Source: an uncultured Massilia sp.
GTDB lineage: Bacteria > Pseudomonadota > Gammaproteobacteria > Burkholderiales > Burkholderiaceae
Assembly: GCA_946481275.1 (NCBI GenBank)
Contig: CAMLMV010000023.1
Span: 37,690-101,689 of the forward strand
Direction of reading: 5' to 3'
Length of the DNA stretch: 64,000 bases
In this document: piece after piece, positions 1-9,277 of the stretch
Layout of the letters: each line of letters begins with the position of its first letter
Position numbering within the stretch: the stretch's first letter is position 1
The notes under the pieces: model-generated
Seen by the model: the letters and a program-made list of their open reading frames with translations, nothing else
Databases searched by the model: none
Told to the model about the DNA's origin: nothing
Program-made: the position numbers and the translations under genes

Positions 1-1938
1 GATGGCTACGTCGCCTATACGACGGATTTCGTCATACTGCGGCCTGCCGAGGCCGCACATGCGCGCCGTATCATGCTGTACGAAGTGGTCAACCGCGGCA
101 CGAAGTTGTCGCTGCCGCCCCTGCTCGGCGTGAATACGCTTCGCGCGGCACCTCCCGCTGCGTCGTTTCCTTCCCTTTTACGGCAAGGCTACACCATCGT
201 ATGGAGTGGCTGGCAGGGCGGTATCGCACAATCGGGCAATGGTGCGGCGGGTCCGGTCGGTGTCCGATTCCCCACCGCGACACTTTCCGGAGGCGCCCCC
301 ATCACGGGGCTGACCCGCGAGGAATTCGTGCCTGATGGCCAGGTCGGCAAGGGGTCATCGTTCAGGTTGACCTATCCGCCAGCGTCACTGTCCGACCGCT
401 CGGAAGTCGTGTTCACCGCGCGCGCCACCTGGAACAACGCACAGGGCCTGCAGGACTATGATGCGCCCTCTTCGCCGGTCGCCGACTGGCGTTATGTCAC
501 CAATGCGGACGGGTCCGTCGGCGTCGCGTTCACGCCGCCCCCGCAGGTACCCGGGCCACAGGGCCCGACAGCGCCGGACGCCGGCACGATCTACTCCTTC
601 GTCTACCGGGCCAGGGATCCGGTCGTGAACGGCATCGGCTTCGCGGCGGTGCGCGATCTCGTGGCATTCTTGCGTTACACGGACAGGGACGGCAGCGGCA
701 ACGCCAATCCCCTGGCGGATCTGAAGCAGGCGCCCTGCGCAATCGCCACGCATTGCCCGGCCCCCTCCCGGGCAAATGTCGATGTCGTGATCGCCCAGGG
801 AACATCGCAGTCCGGGCGGTTCTTGCGCGACTTCCTCTATCAGGGGTTCAACCGCGATACCGCCGGCCGCAAGGTCTTCGATGGCCTGATCCCGGTGATC
901 CCGGGCGGCCGCCGGACGTGGACCAATCTACGGTTTTCCCAGATCGGGCGCTGGTCCAAACAGCACGAAGACCACTTCATGCCGGGCGACCAGTTCCCGT
1001 TCGCATACAACATTCTGCGCGATCCCCTGACCGGCATCAGCGACGGATTGCTCAAGAAATGCCTGGCCAGCGACACCTGTCCGAAGATCATGCAGATCGA
1101 CGGCAGCTACGAATGGTGGGGCGGGCGGGCATCGCTCGTGGTCACCGACGGCACCGGCCGCGACGTGGATTTGCCAGACAATGTGCGCTACTACATGGTG
1201 CCGGGCACGCAGCATGGCGGCGGCTATGGGGTGACGACAGGCGCCTACACGCTGCCGAAAAAGTCCAGCCAATGCCAGTTACCAAACAGTCCGGTCGCAT
1301 TGAACCCGGTGCTGCGGGCGATGGTGCCGGCCATGGAGCGCTGGCTGCTCTCGGCGACGCCACCGCCGGCCTCGCGCCATCCAACAGCCTCGGACGGAAC
1401 CGCCGTCGTGCCCGAGCGCGTCACCTTCCCACGCCTGGCGAATGCCATCCTGCCCAGCGGCGCGGAAGGCGTGCCGACGCCGCTGTCGCTCGCCTACACG
1501 GGCGTGCACAACCAGTTGTTCGTCACCGACTACACACGCGCCGAACCGAAGGTCGACCTGACGGCAAGGTATGTGCTCCTGATGCCGCAGGTCGACCGCA
1601 ACGGCAACGAGCAGGCGGGCGTTCGGGTACCGGACGTGCAGGTGCCGCTTGCCACCTACACGGGATGGAACGTACGTGGCCAGGGCCATGCGGAGGGCGA
1701 GGCCTGTGCGGCCAGCGGGGCTGCGATTCCGTTCGCCATCCGTGCGGGCGACGAGACTCCCGGTACGGACACCCGTACCGCACTGTCGGACCTCTACCTT
1801 GGCCGCGCGGATTACCAGGCAAAGGTCGGCGCAGCGGCCAGGCAGTTGAGGGAGCAAGGTTATCTGCTCCCTTACGACGAGACCGTATATGGTGAAAACG
1901 CGAAGAAGGTGTCGCCGCGCCTGCTGCCGACACCCTGA
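1..1938 (+). CDS. alpha/beta hydrolase domain-containing protein, 5' end outside window
   Basis: The reading frame is open from the first base of the window, so the N-terminus is missing and the ATG at 73 is probably internal. The protein looks like the large alpha/beta hydrolases of the Abhydrolase_10 type (PF20091). A nucleophile elbow GTSQSG lies near base 800, and a GTQHGGG segment near base 1205 could carry the catalytic His. The substrate is unknown. The neighbouring TonB receptor and GH3 glycosidases suggest a role in cutting esters from plant-derived carbohydrate or phenolic compounds, but that is inference from context. The gene converges on the TonB receptor gene and ends just before a shared terminator hairpin. 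Family call fairly sure, function unsure. Confidence 0.75.
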   Translation, partial: DGYVAYTTDFVILRPAEAAHARRIMLYEVVNRGTKLSLPPLLGVNTLRAAPPAASFPSLLRQGYTIVWSGWQGGIAQSGNGAAGPVGVRFPTATLSGGAPITGLTREEFVPDGQVGKGSSFRLTYPPASLSDRSEVVFTARATWNNAQGLQDYDAPSSPVADWRYVTNADGSVGVAFTPPPQVPGPQGPTAPDAGTIYSFVYRARDPVVNGIGFAAVRDLVAFLRYTDRDGSGNANPLADLKQAPCAIATHCPAPSRANVDVVIAQGTSQSGRFLRDFLYQGFNRDTAGRKVFDGLIPVIPGGRRTWTNLRFSQIGRWSKQHEDHFMPGDQFPFAYNILRDPLTGISDGLLKKCLASDTCPKIMQIDGSYEWWGGRASLVVTDGTGRDVDLPDNVRYYMVPGTQHGGGYGVTTGAYTLPKKSSQCQLPNSPVALNPVLRAMVPAMERWLLSATPPPASRHPTASDGTAVVPERVTFPRLANAILPSGAEGVPTPLSLAYTGVHNQLFVTDYTRAEPKVDLTARYVLLMPQVDRNGNEQAGVRVPDVQVPLATYTGWNVRGQGHAEGEACAASGAAIPFAIRAGDETPGTDTRTALSDLYLGRADYQAKVGAAARQLREQGYLLPYDETVYGENAKKVSPRLLPTP

Positions 1939-1939
1939 C

Positions 1940-1972
1940 AAAAAAGCCAGGACAAACGTCCTGGCTCTTTTA
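1940..1972. terminator. bidirectional intrinsic terminator between convergent genes
   Basis: A 9-bp perfect stem, AGCCAGGAC (1945-1953) and GTCCTGGCT (1958-1966), with loop AAAC, is flanked by an A-run on the left and CTTTT on the right. It can end transcription from the hydrolase gene on the plus strand and the TonB receptor gene on the minus strand. Confidence 0.85.
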
Positions 1973-1991
1973 TTCGGCAGCGACCGCCGGA

Positions 1992-4316
1992 TCAGAAATC
2001 GTAGCGCAGCGTCACCCCGACCTTGCGTTCCTGCGGCAGCAGGCTGGCCAGGTAGCCACCCTGTACACCCGCGGGCGAGAAGCTCGGCATGAGGAACGGC
2101 GTGTTGGCGCGATTGAAGAGGTTCTGCGCCCACAAGCTGAGTTCCCAGTTCTGCCCCGGATCGCGCACGCCCGTGAAGAGGTCGACCGGCGTGAACGAGC
2201 CCATGTGCTGGCCGGTCGTCACGTTGTAGCGCGGCGGGGTATAGCGGACCAGTCCCCGCACGAACGCATCCACGTTGCCGATCCCGTGCGTGTATTCCGA
2301 CTGCAGCACCATGTTGAACTTGCCGGACTCGTTGCCGAGCGGGTCGGCCAGCGGCCGGTTGCTGCGGCAGACCGACACCTGGCGGCCCGGCTGCACGTGC
2401 TTCGTATCCGCGTCCGGGATGCCGTCGTTGTTCCCGTCGTTGCAGTACAGCGCGGCGTCGACGTAATGCGAATTGACGTAGCTCGCGGACACCTGGGCAC
2501 GCCAGTTCGGCAGGATACTCCAGATCGCCGTCGCCTCGATACCGCGGCTGATCACGTCGCCGTTCGTGTTCAGGTTGATCGTTCCGCTCAGGTCGGAGCG
2601 ATAGGCGCCGCCCGCGGCGGGGCCCGCCGGCTCGCCCGGGACGGCGGCAGCCCGGATCCCGAGCGCGTTCGCACGGCCGATGTAGTTATCGATGTTCTGC
2701 TGGAAGATATCGGCGTTCAGCACGAGCCTGCGTTGCATCAGGGTCGACTTGATACCCAGTTCGAACGACCTCGACTTCTCGGCCTTGTAGTTGATCAGGT
2801 CGGGCGACAGGCCGGGCGCCGTCACGAACCCGGTCGTGCCGCCCGGGCGGTAGCCGGTGCCCGCGCTGGCGTACGCCATCACGTCCTTGCTGAAGTTATG
2901 GCGATAGCTGGCCGAGCCGGTCCAGGCCTTGTCGCTCATGTGCGCGCGATCTTCAGGCAACGATGCGATCTTGTTGCCGAAGACCTCGAGGTACTGCTGG
3001 CTGTACGAACGGCTCTTCTGCACGCGCAGGCCGATCTGCACCTGGTCCACGTCGCTGATGGCGAAGCGGTGGTCGGTGAAGAGCGCCTTGCCTTCGCTGA
3101 ACGTGCCGGGCGCGGTCGTACCCGTGAGGACGGCTTCCATCGGGGGCAGGAACGGGCCGGGATAGAAGTACGGGAACTTTTGCGTGAACATGGCCGTGGC
3201 GTCGCCGTACGAGTAGTACGCACCGACCATGTAGTTCCACCAGCGCTGGCCCGTCGACTCGAACCGTAACTCGTGCGTGCGCTGCATGCCTTTCACGCGG
3301 ACCGACTGCTGGTTGCTCCAGCCCGGGATGACGTTGGCGATGTCGGTATCGCGGTCGTTGTTGTCGGTCGTCTGCTGGAAGCCGCCGATGTAGCTGAGGC
3401 GGTGCCCGTCGAGGTCCCAGGTCGCGCTGAGCGACGTCAGCTTGGTCTTGTTGTAGAACTGGTAGGGACCTTCGACGATGGACTTGCGATCGGAGAAATT
3501 CAGCTCCGGGCCGGGCTGGCCCGGGAATGGCCGGCCGATCGCAATCGGCGGATTGACCTGGTTGGACGTCAACTGCTGATGCACCAGGAGGAATTCAAGC
3601 GACTTCGTCGGCTGGTACAGCACCGAGACGCGTGCGCCCTGGTTCCGGTCGCTGTTCGCCTGCCCGTTGTTCAGGTTGCGTACGCCCGACTCGGTATAGC
3701 TGTTCAACCCAGCCACGCGAACGGCAAGGACGTTCGGGACCAGCGGGACGTTGACGGCGGCCTGGGTATTGCGCATCTGGCGCGAACCGAAGGTCTGGAC
3801 CAGGCGGCCGCCCGTCTCGCTCGTGTCCGGGCGCTCGCTGGCGATGGTGATGGATCCGGCAGGCGTGGTCACGCCGCGCAGCGTGCCCTGCGGGCCGCGC
3901 AGGACCTCGATGCGTCCGATGTCGAACATGCCCCGGAAGGCCTCGGCGGCGCTGATCGGCGTCTCGTTCCAGTAGATCTGTACCGCCGGACTCGTGCCCG
4001 TATCGGGGTCGAACGTAATCCCGCGCAGCTCCACGGTCTGGCCGCGGCCGTCGGCGGGATTGAGCACGAGGCCCGGCACCAGCTTCTCGACATCCTCGAA
4101 TTTCTGGATGTTCAGCTTCTGGATCGACGCGCCGCTGACGGCATCGACCGCCATGGGCACGGACTGGATGCTTTCCTTGCGCTTGGAAGCCGTCACGACG
4201 ACCTCGGGAACCTTGCCGTCGTCCTTGGGTGCCGCCTGTTGTGCCGCGGCGGGAAACGCAAGGCCGAGCGCAGCGGCGCACACTGTCAGTCTGATTACAG
4301 CATCGTTACTTTTCAT
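1992..4316 (-). CDS. TonB-dependent outer-membrane receptor
   Basis: A 774-residue outer-membrane active transporter energised by TonB. After a signal peptide (cut near AFPAAAQQA) comes a TonB-box-like VPEVVVTAS, then a plug domain (about 45-160, with LRGPQGTLRG) and a 22-strand-type barrel ending in the aromatic C-terminus LRYDF. I set the start at 4316 (MKSNDAVIRL) because GGAG lies seven bases upstream and a signal peptide follows at once. The longer frame from 4403 would add 29 residues with no export signal. It probably imports an oligosaccharide or glycoside cleaved by the GH3 enzymes encoded just upstream. An 18-bp palindrome 130 bp ahead of the start is shared with the GH3 promoter, implying joint control. 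No SusD partner is present, as is usual in Proteobacteria. The ligand is not readable from sequence. Confidence 0.9.
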   Translation of the reverse strand: MKSNDAVIRLTVCAAALGLAFPAAAQQAAPKDDGKVPEVVVTASKRKESIQSVPMAVDAVSGASIQKLNIQKFEDVEKLVPGLVLNPADGRGQTVELRGITFDPDTGTSPAVQIYWNETPISAAEAFRGMFDIGRIEVLRGPQGTLRGVTTPAGSITIASERPDTSETGGRLVQTFGSRQMRNTQAAVNVPLVPNVLAVRVAGLNSYTESGVRNLNNGQANSDRNQGARVSVLYQPTKSLEFLLVHQQLTSNQVNPPIAIGRPFPGQPGPELNFSDRKSIVEGPYQFYNKTKLTSLSATWDLDGHRLSYIGGFQQTTDNNDRDTDIANVIPGWSNQQSVRVKGMQRTHELRFESTGQRWWNYMVGAYYSYGDATAMFTQKFPYFYPGPFLPPMEAVLTGTTAPGTFSEGKALFTDHRFAISDVDQVQIGLRVQKSRSYSQQYLEVFGNKIASLPEDRAHMSDKAWTGSASYRHNFSKDVMAYASAGTGYRPGGTTGFVTAPGLSPDLINYKAEKSRSFELGIKSTLMQRRLVLNADIFQQNIDNYIGRANALGIRAAAVPGEPAGPAAGGAYRSDLSGTINLNTNGDVISRGIEATAIWSILPNWRAQVSASYVNSHYVDAALYCNDGNNDGIPDADTKHVQPGRQVSVCRSNRPLADPLGNESGKFNMVLQSEYTHGIGNVDAFVRGLVRYTPPRYNVTTGQHMGSFTPVDLFTGVRDPGQNWELSLWAQNLFNRANTPFLMPSFSPAGVQGGYLASLLPQERKVGVTLRYDF

Positions 4317-4445
4317 TTCGTCTCCAAATTTTTTTCCATGTTGGTGCTGATGCAGGTGTTCTTGTGTGGTCCATTGCAGCATCTCGTATTCCGGCCCGCC
4401 CATGGCAACTGCACGGTCATCTTGCGAGCTTTGCGCGCTGCCGGC

Positions 4446-4463
4446 ATCGTCCGTTCAGACGGT
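4446..4463. promoter_or_regulatory. 18-bp palindromic operator candidate, copy 1
   Basis: ATCGTCCGTTCAGACGGT. It matches the copy at 9141-9158 in 17 of 18 bases. The arms ATCGTCCG and CGGACGGT around a TT centre form an imperfect inverted repeat; in this copy one arm base is changed. It lies about 130 bp upstream of the TonB receptor start. Repeated palindromes before a TonB receptor and its glycosidases commonly bind a sugar-responsive repressor such as a LacI-family protein, but no such regulator gene is in the window. A second perfect palindrome, GCGCCGT-G-ACGGCGC, lies beside it at 4472-4486. Confidence 0.55.
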
Positions 4464-4490
4464 ATGGACGCGCGCCGTGACGGCGCACCC

Positions 4491-4532
4491 AAAAAGACGC
4501 GCCGCCGGCGCACTGTCGTGCGGCCGGCGGCG
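4491..4532 (-). terminator. terminator after the GH3 operon
   Basis: A perfect 10-bp stem, CGCCGCCGGC (4500-4509) and GCCGGCGGCG (4523-4532), has an inner GCAC/GTGC pair closing a TGTC loop. Read on the minus strand, it is followed four bases later by TTTTT. It lies 13 bases beyond the stop of the GH3 gene, so it separates that operon from the TonB receptor gene. Confidence 0.8.
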
Positions 4533-4545
4533 CCGGAAGATAGGA

Positions 4546-6837
4546 TCAGGTGCGGACCAGGACGAACGGCACGGGCATGCCCGCGACCGAATCCGGCGCG
4601 ATCACGACTTCGAACACGCCCGGGTCCGTCCGCGTGGCGGTATCGGCATGCACGTACGCGAGATCCTTCGTGGTGAGCACGAATTCGACGTCCGCGCTCT
4701 CGCCGGGGGCCAGGTCGAGATGGCGGATGCCCTTCAACGCCCGCACGGGCTGGACGATTTCCGCGACCCTGATACGGAGATACAGCTGCGCGACTTCATG
4801 ATGCCGTCTCGTTCCGGTATTCGTGACGCGCGCCCTGACCGTCAGGGAACCGTTCATCCGGATGCGAGGGGCACTGATTGCAGTCGGGCCGTAGGCAACG
4901 GTCGAATACCCCAGTCCATGCCCGAACGGATACAGCGCGCTGGTCGAGACCTCGCGGTAGCGCGCACCGACAGGCGGCCCTTCCACCATGCTCGGCCTGC
5001 CGGTCGCCCGGTGGTTGTAATAGAACGGTTCCTGGCCCGCACGGCGCGGAAAACTCACCGGCAGGCGGCCTTGTGGAGCTGCGTCGCCGAACAGGACGTC
5101 GGCGATCGCATTCCCGGACTCCGATCCGAGGAACCAGGTGCACACGATGGCCTGCGCGTTCTTCACGGCATTCGGCAGTTCCAGCGCCCGGCCGTGCTTC
5201 AGCAGGATGACCATGGGCTTGCCGACGGCAGCGACAGCGTCGATCAGGTCGACCTGCGCTTTCGGGATCGTGATGTCGGCACGTGACGCGCCTTCGCCGG
5301 ACATGTTGGTCGCCTCGCCAACATAGAGCACCGCCACGTCCGCAGCGCGCGCGGCGGCCACCGCGGCGTCGATGCCGCCTTCGAGCGGCCGCTCGACACC
5401 GCATCCGGGCACGACGGACAGCGCGCCGCCCGCGCCCAGTGCGGCGCGTACGCCTTGCTCGAGCGTCACGGCGGATTTCATGTCGGGGAAGACCATCCAC
5501 GGCCCCAGCGCATTGTTCCTGTCCGCGACAAACGGGCCGATCAGCGCGATGGATTTGCCCGCCTTCGGCAGCGGCAGCAGGTTGCGTTCGTTCCTGAGCA
5601 GGACGATCGATTTGCGCCCCGCTTCGCGCGCGAGGGCGATGGCTTCGGGGCGGCGGATGTCCGTCGCCATGCGCGCCGGATCGAGCGAACGGTATGGGTT
5701 CTCAAAGAGACCCAGCGCCTTCTTCACGCGCAGCACGCGGCGCACCGCCTCGTCGACGACGGCCATCTTGAGCCGCCCCGACTGCACCAGCGCCGGAATG
5801 TGCTTGAGATACAGTCCGCCCTGGATCGACATGTCGCAGCCGGCCGTGATGGCCTTGAGGACTGCGTCCTCCTCGTCGGCCGCGTAGCCGTGGTCGACGA
5901 GCTCCTTCTCCGAATTGAAATCGGATACGACGAGCCCGCGGAACGCCCATTCGCCACGGAGGATGTCCGTCAGCAGATGGTGGTTGCCGGTCGACGGTAC
6001 GCCGCCGGTGTCGTTGAAGCTCGCCATCGTCGTCAGCGCGCCCGCATCGAAGGCCGCCCTGAACGGCGGCAGGTGCACTTCGCGCAGCGTCGTCTCGGGG
6101 ATGTCGGCCGTGTTGTAGTCCATGCCGCCCTGGACGGCACCGTAGCCCGCGAAGTGCTTCGGGCAGGCCAATAGCGAATCGTTCGCGCGCAGGTCGGGGC
6201 CCTGGAAGCCGCGCACGCGTGCCTGGGCAAGGTGGCTGCCCAGCCACGGATCTTCGCCGGCGCCTTCCACCACGCGCCCCCAGCGCTGGTCGCGGGCGAT
6301 GTCGACGGCGGGCGCGAACGTCCACTGGACGCCGAATGCCGTTGCCTCGACAGCCGTCGCCCGGGCCGTGCGTTCGCACAGGTCCGCGTCGAAGCTCGCC
6401 GCCTCGCCCAGCGGGACGGGGAACGCCGTCTTCAGGCCGTGGATGATGTCGGCCGCGAAGATCAACGGGATGCCGAGGCGGGACTTCTCGACGGCGATCT
6501 GCTGCATCGAGCGGCCCAGCTTCACGTCGTCGGCGTTGAACAGCCCGGTGAGGCGGCCTTTCGCAATCTCGTCCAGCGTGGTCTGCAGCGCCGGCTCGGG
6601 TCCCGTGACCGGATTCACGAGGCGGCCGATGCCCTGCGCGCCGTTCATGGTCAGCTGGCCGGCCTTTTCCTCGATCGTCATGCGCTTGATCAGCCGCTCG
6701 ATGAACGGGTCCACGGCGCCCGTCCGCCCCGCGGCCATGACGGGCAGGCCGAACCCGATGGTCGTCACCGCGAGGGAGCCTGCGAGAAAGGTCCGACGCG
6801 ATGCGCTGAACGGGGAATTGTCGTTGGTATTGTCCAT
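4546..6837 (-). CDS. glycoside hydrolase family 3 beta-glucosidase (BglX-like), Tat-exported
   Basis: A 763-residue retaining exo-glycosidase of family GH3, probably a periplasmic beta-glucosidase or related enzyme. It begins with a twin-arginine signal (SASRRTFLAGS, residues 11-21), so it is likely exported folded. The TIM-barrel domain has IIHG (131-134), the substrate-binding KHF (227-229) and the nucleophile Asp306 in VVSDFNS. The (alpha/beta)6 sandwich carrying the acid/base region follows, and a C-terminal Fn3-like domain ends the protein (about 670-763). It is the second gene of a two-gene operon, seven bases after the upstream GH3 gene, and ends before a strong terminator. The two enzymes differ clearly, so they probably act on different linkages or ends. 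Exact substrate not readable. Confidence 0.92.
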   Translation of the reverse strand: MDNTNDNSPFSASRRTFLAGSLAVTTIGFGLPVMAAGRTGAVDPFIERLIKRMTIEEKAGQLTMNGAQGIGRLVNPVTGPEPALQTTLDEIAKGRLTGLFNADDVKLGRSMQQIAVEKSRLGIPLIFAADIIHGLKTAFPVPLGEAASFDADLCERTARATAVEATAFGVQWTFAPAVDIARDQRWGRVVEGAGEDPWLGSHLAQARVRGFQGPDLRANDSLLACPKHFAGYGAVQGGMDYNTADIPETTLREVHLPPFRAAFDAGALTTMASFNDTGGVPSTGNHHLLTDILRGEWAFRGLVVSDFNSEKELVDHGYAADEEDAVLKAITAGCDMSIQGGLYLKHIPALVQSGRLKMAVVDEAVRRVLRVKKALGLFENPYRSLDPARMATDIRRPEAIALAREAGRKSIVLLRNERNLLPLPKAGKSIALIGPFVADRNNALGPWMVFPDMKSAVTLEQGVRAALGAGGALSVVPGCGVERPLEGGIDAAVAAARAADVAVLYVGEATNMSGEGASRADITIPKAQVDLIDAVAAVGKPMVILLKHGRALELPNAVKNAQAIVCTWFLGSESGNAIADVLFGDAAPQGRLPVSFPRRAGQEPFYYNHRATGRPSMVEGPPVGARYREVSTSALYPFGHGLGYSTVAYGPTAISAPRIRMNGSLTVRARVTNTGTRRHHEVAQLYLRIRVAEIVQPVRALKGIRHLDLAPGESADVEFVLTTKDLAYVHADTATRTDPGVFEVVIAPDSVAGMPVPFVLVRT

Positions 6838-6844
6838 GATCTCG

Positions 6845-9082
6845 TCAGGGTTTGATCCGTTGCTCGTCCAGGCGTACCTTCGCCTTCAGGACGGGTTGGT
6901 CGACGTTCTCGCCGACCTCGATGTCGTAGGTACCACCCACGACGTGCCAATTGCGCGCTGCCACGTCGAAGCCCGCCATCAGGCGCGGATCGACGTCGAC
7001 CGCCACTTTGCGGCTTTCGCCGGGCTTCAGGTCGACACGGCTCCAGCCGACGAGGCGCCTGACGCCGTTCACGCGGGCATACACCTGGGCGACATCGGCA
7101 CCGGGCCGCTTGCCGGTGTTTGCAATCGTGAACGCCACGCGCGGCGTCGCTCCGCCGGTCACGCGCAGGTTTTTGTAAGCGAAGCGCGTATAGCTGAGTC
7201 CATGACCGAAAGGGAACAGCGGCTTCGCCCCCGTCTTGTCGAACCAGCGGTAGCCCGCGTTCGCGCCTTCGGGATAGGTCACCGAGAACGGTTTCATGTC
7301 CTTCGGCAGGCCATACAAGTCGCGCTGCACCGCTTCCCCTGCCATCTCATAGCCGGGAATGGCGGGATTGGGCAGCTGTTGCTCGCTGGCCGGGAACGTC
7401 ATCGCCAGGTGACCGGACGGATTCACTTCACCCGTCAGGACACGCGCGATCGCATCGCCGCCGCGCTGCCCCGGATACCAGGCTTCGAGCACGGCGCCGG
7501 CCTTGTCCAGCCACGGCATGAGGACGGGGCCGCCCGTGACCAGCACGACGACCGTCGCGGGGTTCGCGCCGGCGACTGCCGCGATCAGGTCGTTCTGGTT
7601 GTCCGGCAGATTCAAATCCTTGACGTCCATCGTCTCGGTCGTGAACTGCTCGCCGATGACGACGACGAGATCCGCCTTGCGGGCCGCCTCGGCGGCGCGG
7701 CGCGGGTCGCTGCCGTCGTCGTAGCTCACGGCCGCCTTCGGCAATGCCTTGCGCAGGGCGGCGACGGGCGACGAATTGCTGTACAGCTTGCGGCCGAACG
7801 CGGCCGGAAGCTTCAGCACGGCGCCGCCCACCGGATTGACCTGCGACGAACCGCCGCCGCCCGCGAGGATGCCGACGTCGGCATGGCCGCCCACGACGAG
7901 GATCGTACGGACCGATGCGGCGACGGGCAGCAGGTTGCGCGCATTCTTGAGGAGCACGATGCCGCTTTCCGCGACTTCCTGGGCGATGCGGCCGTTCGCC
8001 TCGTAGTCGATATCCCTGCGCGCAGGCGGATGGGTATCCAGCCCGACGGCATGCATGGTGCGCAGGATGCGGCGCACCGACTGGTCGACATCTGCCTCCT
8101 TGACCGTACCGGCGGCCAGTGCCGCGCGCAGTTGCGATCCGAAGTAGCCTGCATCGGCCGGCGTCGTGCCCGATTCCTGGTCGAGGCCCGCGCGGATCGA
8201 CGGACCATGCACCGCGCCCCAATCGGACATGACAAACCCCTTGTAGCCCCAGTCGCGGCGCAGGACATCGTTCAGCAGGAACGCGTTCTCGCATCCGAAC
8301 ACGCCGTTGATCCTGTTGTAGGCGCACATGACGGAGCCCGGCCGGCCGATCTCGATGCCGATCTCGAACGCCAGCAGGTCGCTCTCGCGCAGCGCGCCCT
8401 CCTCCATGTCGGCGCTGAGGATGGTGCGTCCCGTCTCCTGCGTATTCAGGGCAAAGTGCTTGATCGTGGAGATGACGTGGTTCGACTGCACGCCGCGGAT
8501 GGCATGGCCCACCAGCGTGCCGGCCAGTAGCGGGTCCTCGCCGAAGTATTCGAAATTCCGGCCGTTTCTCGGTTCGCGTGCGAGATTGACGCCGCCCGCC
8601 AGGAGAACGTTGAATCCCTTGTCGCGTGCTTCCGCGCCGATCATCGCGCTGCCCCGTTCGACGAGGTTCGTATCCCACGTCGACGCCAGCAGGACGGTCG
8701 ACGGCAGTGCCGTGGCGACGTCCCCCGGTCGCAGCCCGCCCATCATGTTGGCGATGCCGACGCTGGCATCGCTCTCCGTCAGGTACGGAACGCCGAGGCG
8801 GGGCACGCCCTTCACGTAACCCGCGCCCTTGGCGACATCGGCGGACAGCTTCGGTTTTGCCGCGAACGGATTACTGCCGCGGACGAGGTCCAGCTTTTCG
8901 TCCAGCGTCATCTGCTTCAGGATGGCGTCGGCCCATGCATCGTCCCCGGACGTTTCCGCCATGGCCGACTGCGGCGCCATGCCCGCCGTGCATAGCGCAC
9001 TCAGGTATGCGCCGATCATCAGCCGGTTCCACCGTTTTTTCTCGTTCGCCCGCCCCCGGCCCGCGATCGCTTCCAGCATCAT
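6845..9082 (-). CDS. glycoside hydrolase family 3 beta-glucosidase, Sec-exported
   Basis: A 745-residue GH3 glycosidase. I chose the ATG at 9082 because AAGGATAAAC precedes it; the frame stays open 20 codons further without support. A long basic N-region (EKKRWNR) and hydrophobic stretch end near QSAMAETS, a Sec-type signal. The barrel holds KHF in STIKHFAL and the nucleophile near residue 287 in VMSDWGA, both typical of GH3. The alpha/beta sandwich and Fn3-like tail follow. It is the first gene of the GH3 pair. A possible -10 and an 18-bp palindrome lie 29-76 bp upstream. It likely works with the second GH3 enzyme and the TonB receptor to use glycosides taken up from plant or microbial polymers. 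Specificity is inference. Confidence 0.92.
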   Translation of the reverse strand: MMLEAIAGRGRANEKKRWNRLMIGAYLSALCTAGMAPQSAMAETSGDDAWADAILKQMTLDEKLDLVRGSNPFAAKPKLSADVAKGAGYVKGVPRLGVPYLTESDASVGIANMMGGLRPGDVATALPSTVLLASTWDTNLVERGSAMIGAEARDKGFNVLLAGGVNLAREPRNGRNFEYFGEDPLLAGTLVGHAIRGVQSNHVISTIKHFALNTQETGRTILSADMEEGALRESDLLAFEIGIEIGRPGSVMCAYNRINGVFGCENAFLLNDVLRRDWGYKGFVMSDWGAVHGPSIRAGLDQESGTTPADAGYFGSQLRAALAAGTVKEADVDQSVRRILRTMHAVGLDTHPPARRDIDYEANGRIAQEVAESGIVLLKNARNLLPVAASVRTILVVGGHADVGILAGGGGSSQVNPVGGAVLKLPAAFGRKLYSNSSPVAALRKALPKAAVSYDDGSDPRRAAEAARKADLVVVIGEQFTTETMDVKDLNLPDNQNDLIAAVAGANPATVVVLVTGGPVLMPWLDKAGAVLEAWYPGQRGGDAIARVLTGEVNPSGHLAMTFPASEQQLPNPAIPGYEMAGEAVQRDLYGLPKDMKPFSVTYPEGANAGYRWFDKTGAKPLFPFGHGLSYTRFAYKNLRVTGGATPRVAFTIANTGKRPGADVAQVYARVNGVRRLVGWSRVDLKPGESRKVAVDVDPRLMAGFDVAARNWHVVGGTYDIEVGENVDQPVLKAKVRLDEQRIKP

Positions 9083-9110
9083 GTTTATCCTTTCGAAGAC
9101 TTCTCCGGCG

Positions 9111-9116
9111 ATCATA
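9111..9116 (-). promoter_or_regulatory. possible -10 element of the GH3 operon
   Basis: Minus-strand TATGAT, 29 bases upstream of the ATG at 9082. About 17-18 bases further upstream is only a weak -35 (TTCAGC), which sits directly beside the palindrome at 9141-9158. A poor -35 next to a palindrome fits regulated promoters. The element is a plausible match, not proven. Confidence 0.35.
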
Positions 9117-9140
9117 ATCTGCCGTTCATGCCTGCTGAAC

Positions 9141-9158
9141 ATCGTCCGTTCGGACGGT
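9141..9158. promoter_or_regulatory. 18-bp palindromic operator candidate, copy 2
   Basis: ATCGTCCGTTCGGACGGT, with CGTCCG and CGGACG as perfect arms around TT. It is the better of the two copies; the other is at 4446-4463 before the TonB receptor gene. It lies just upstream of the weak -35 of the GH3 operon. The shared site argues that receptor and enzymes answer to the same regulator. Confidence 0.6.
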
Positions 9159-9277
9159 GCACGCGTGTGTCGGCGTCACGACAATCCATGACGGGACCAT
9201 GGCCAACGACAACGCGAACGACATGAAAACGACACGAACACTCCTGCCGTTCCTCTTCGTCCTGTTCGGGCCAGTTC

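Noticed and set aside
4317..4403. Upstream start for the TonB receptor
   Set aside because: It would put 29 polar residues in front of the signal peptide. GGAG lies correctly before the ATG at 4316.
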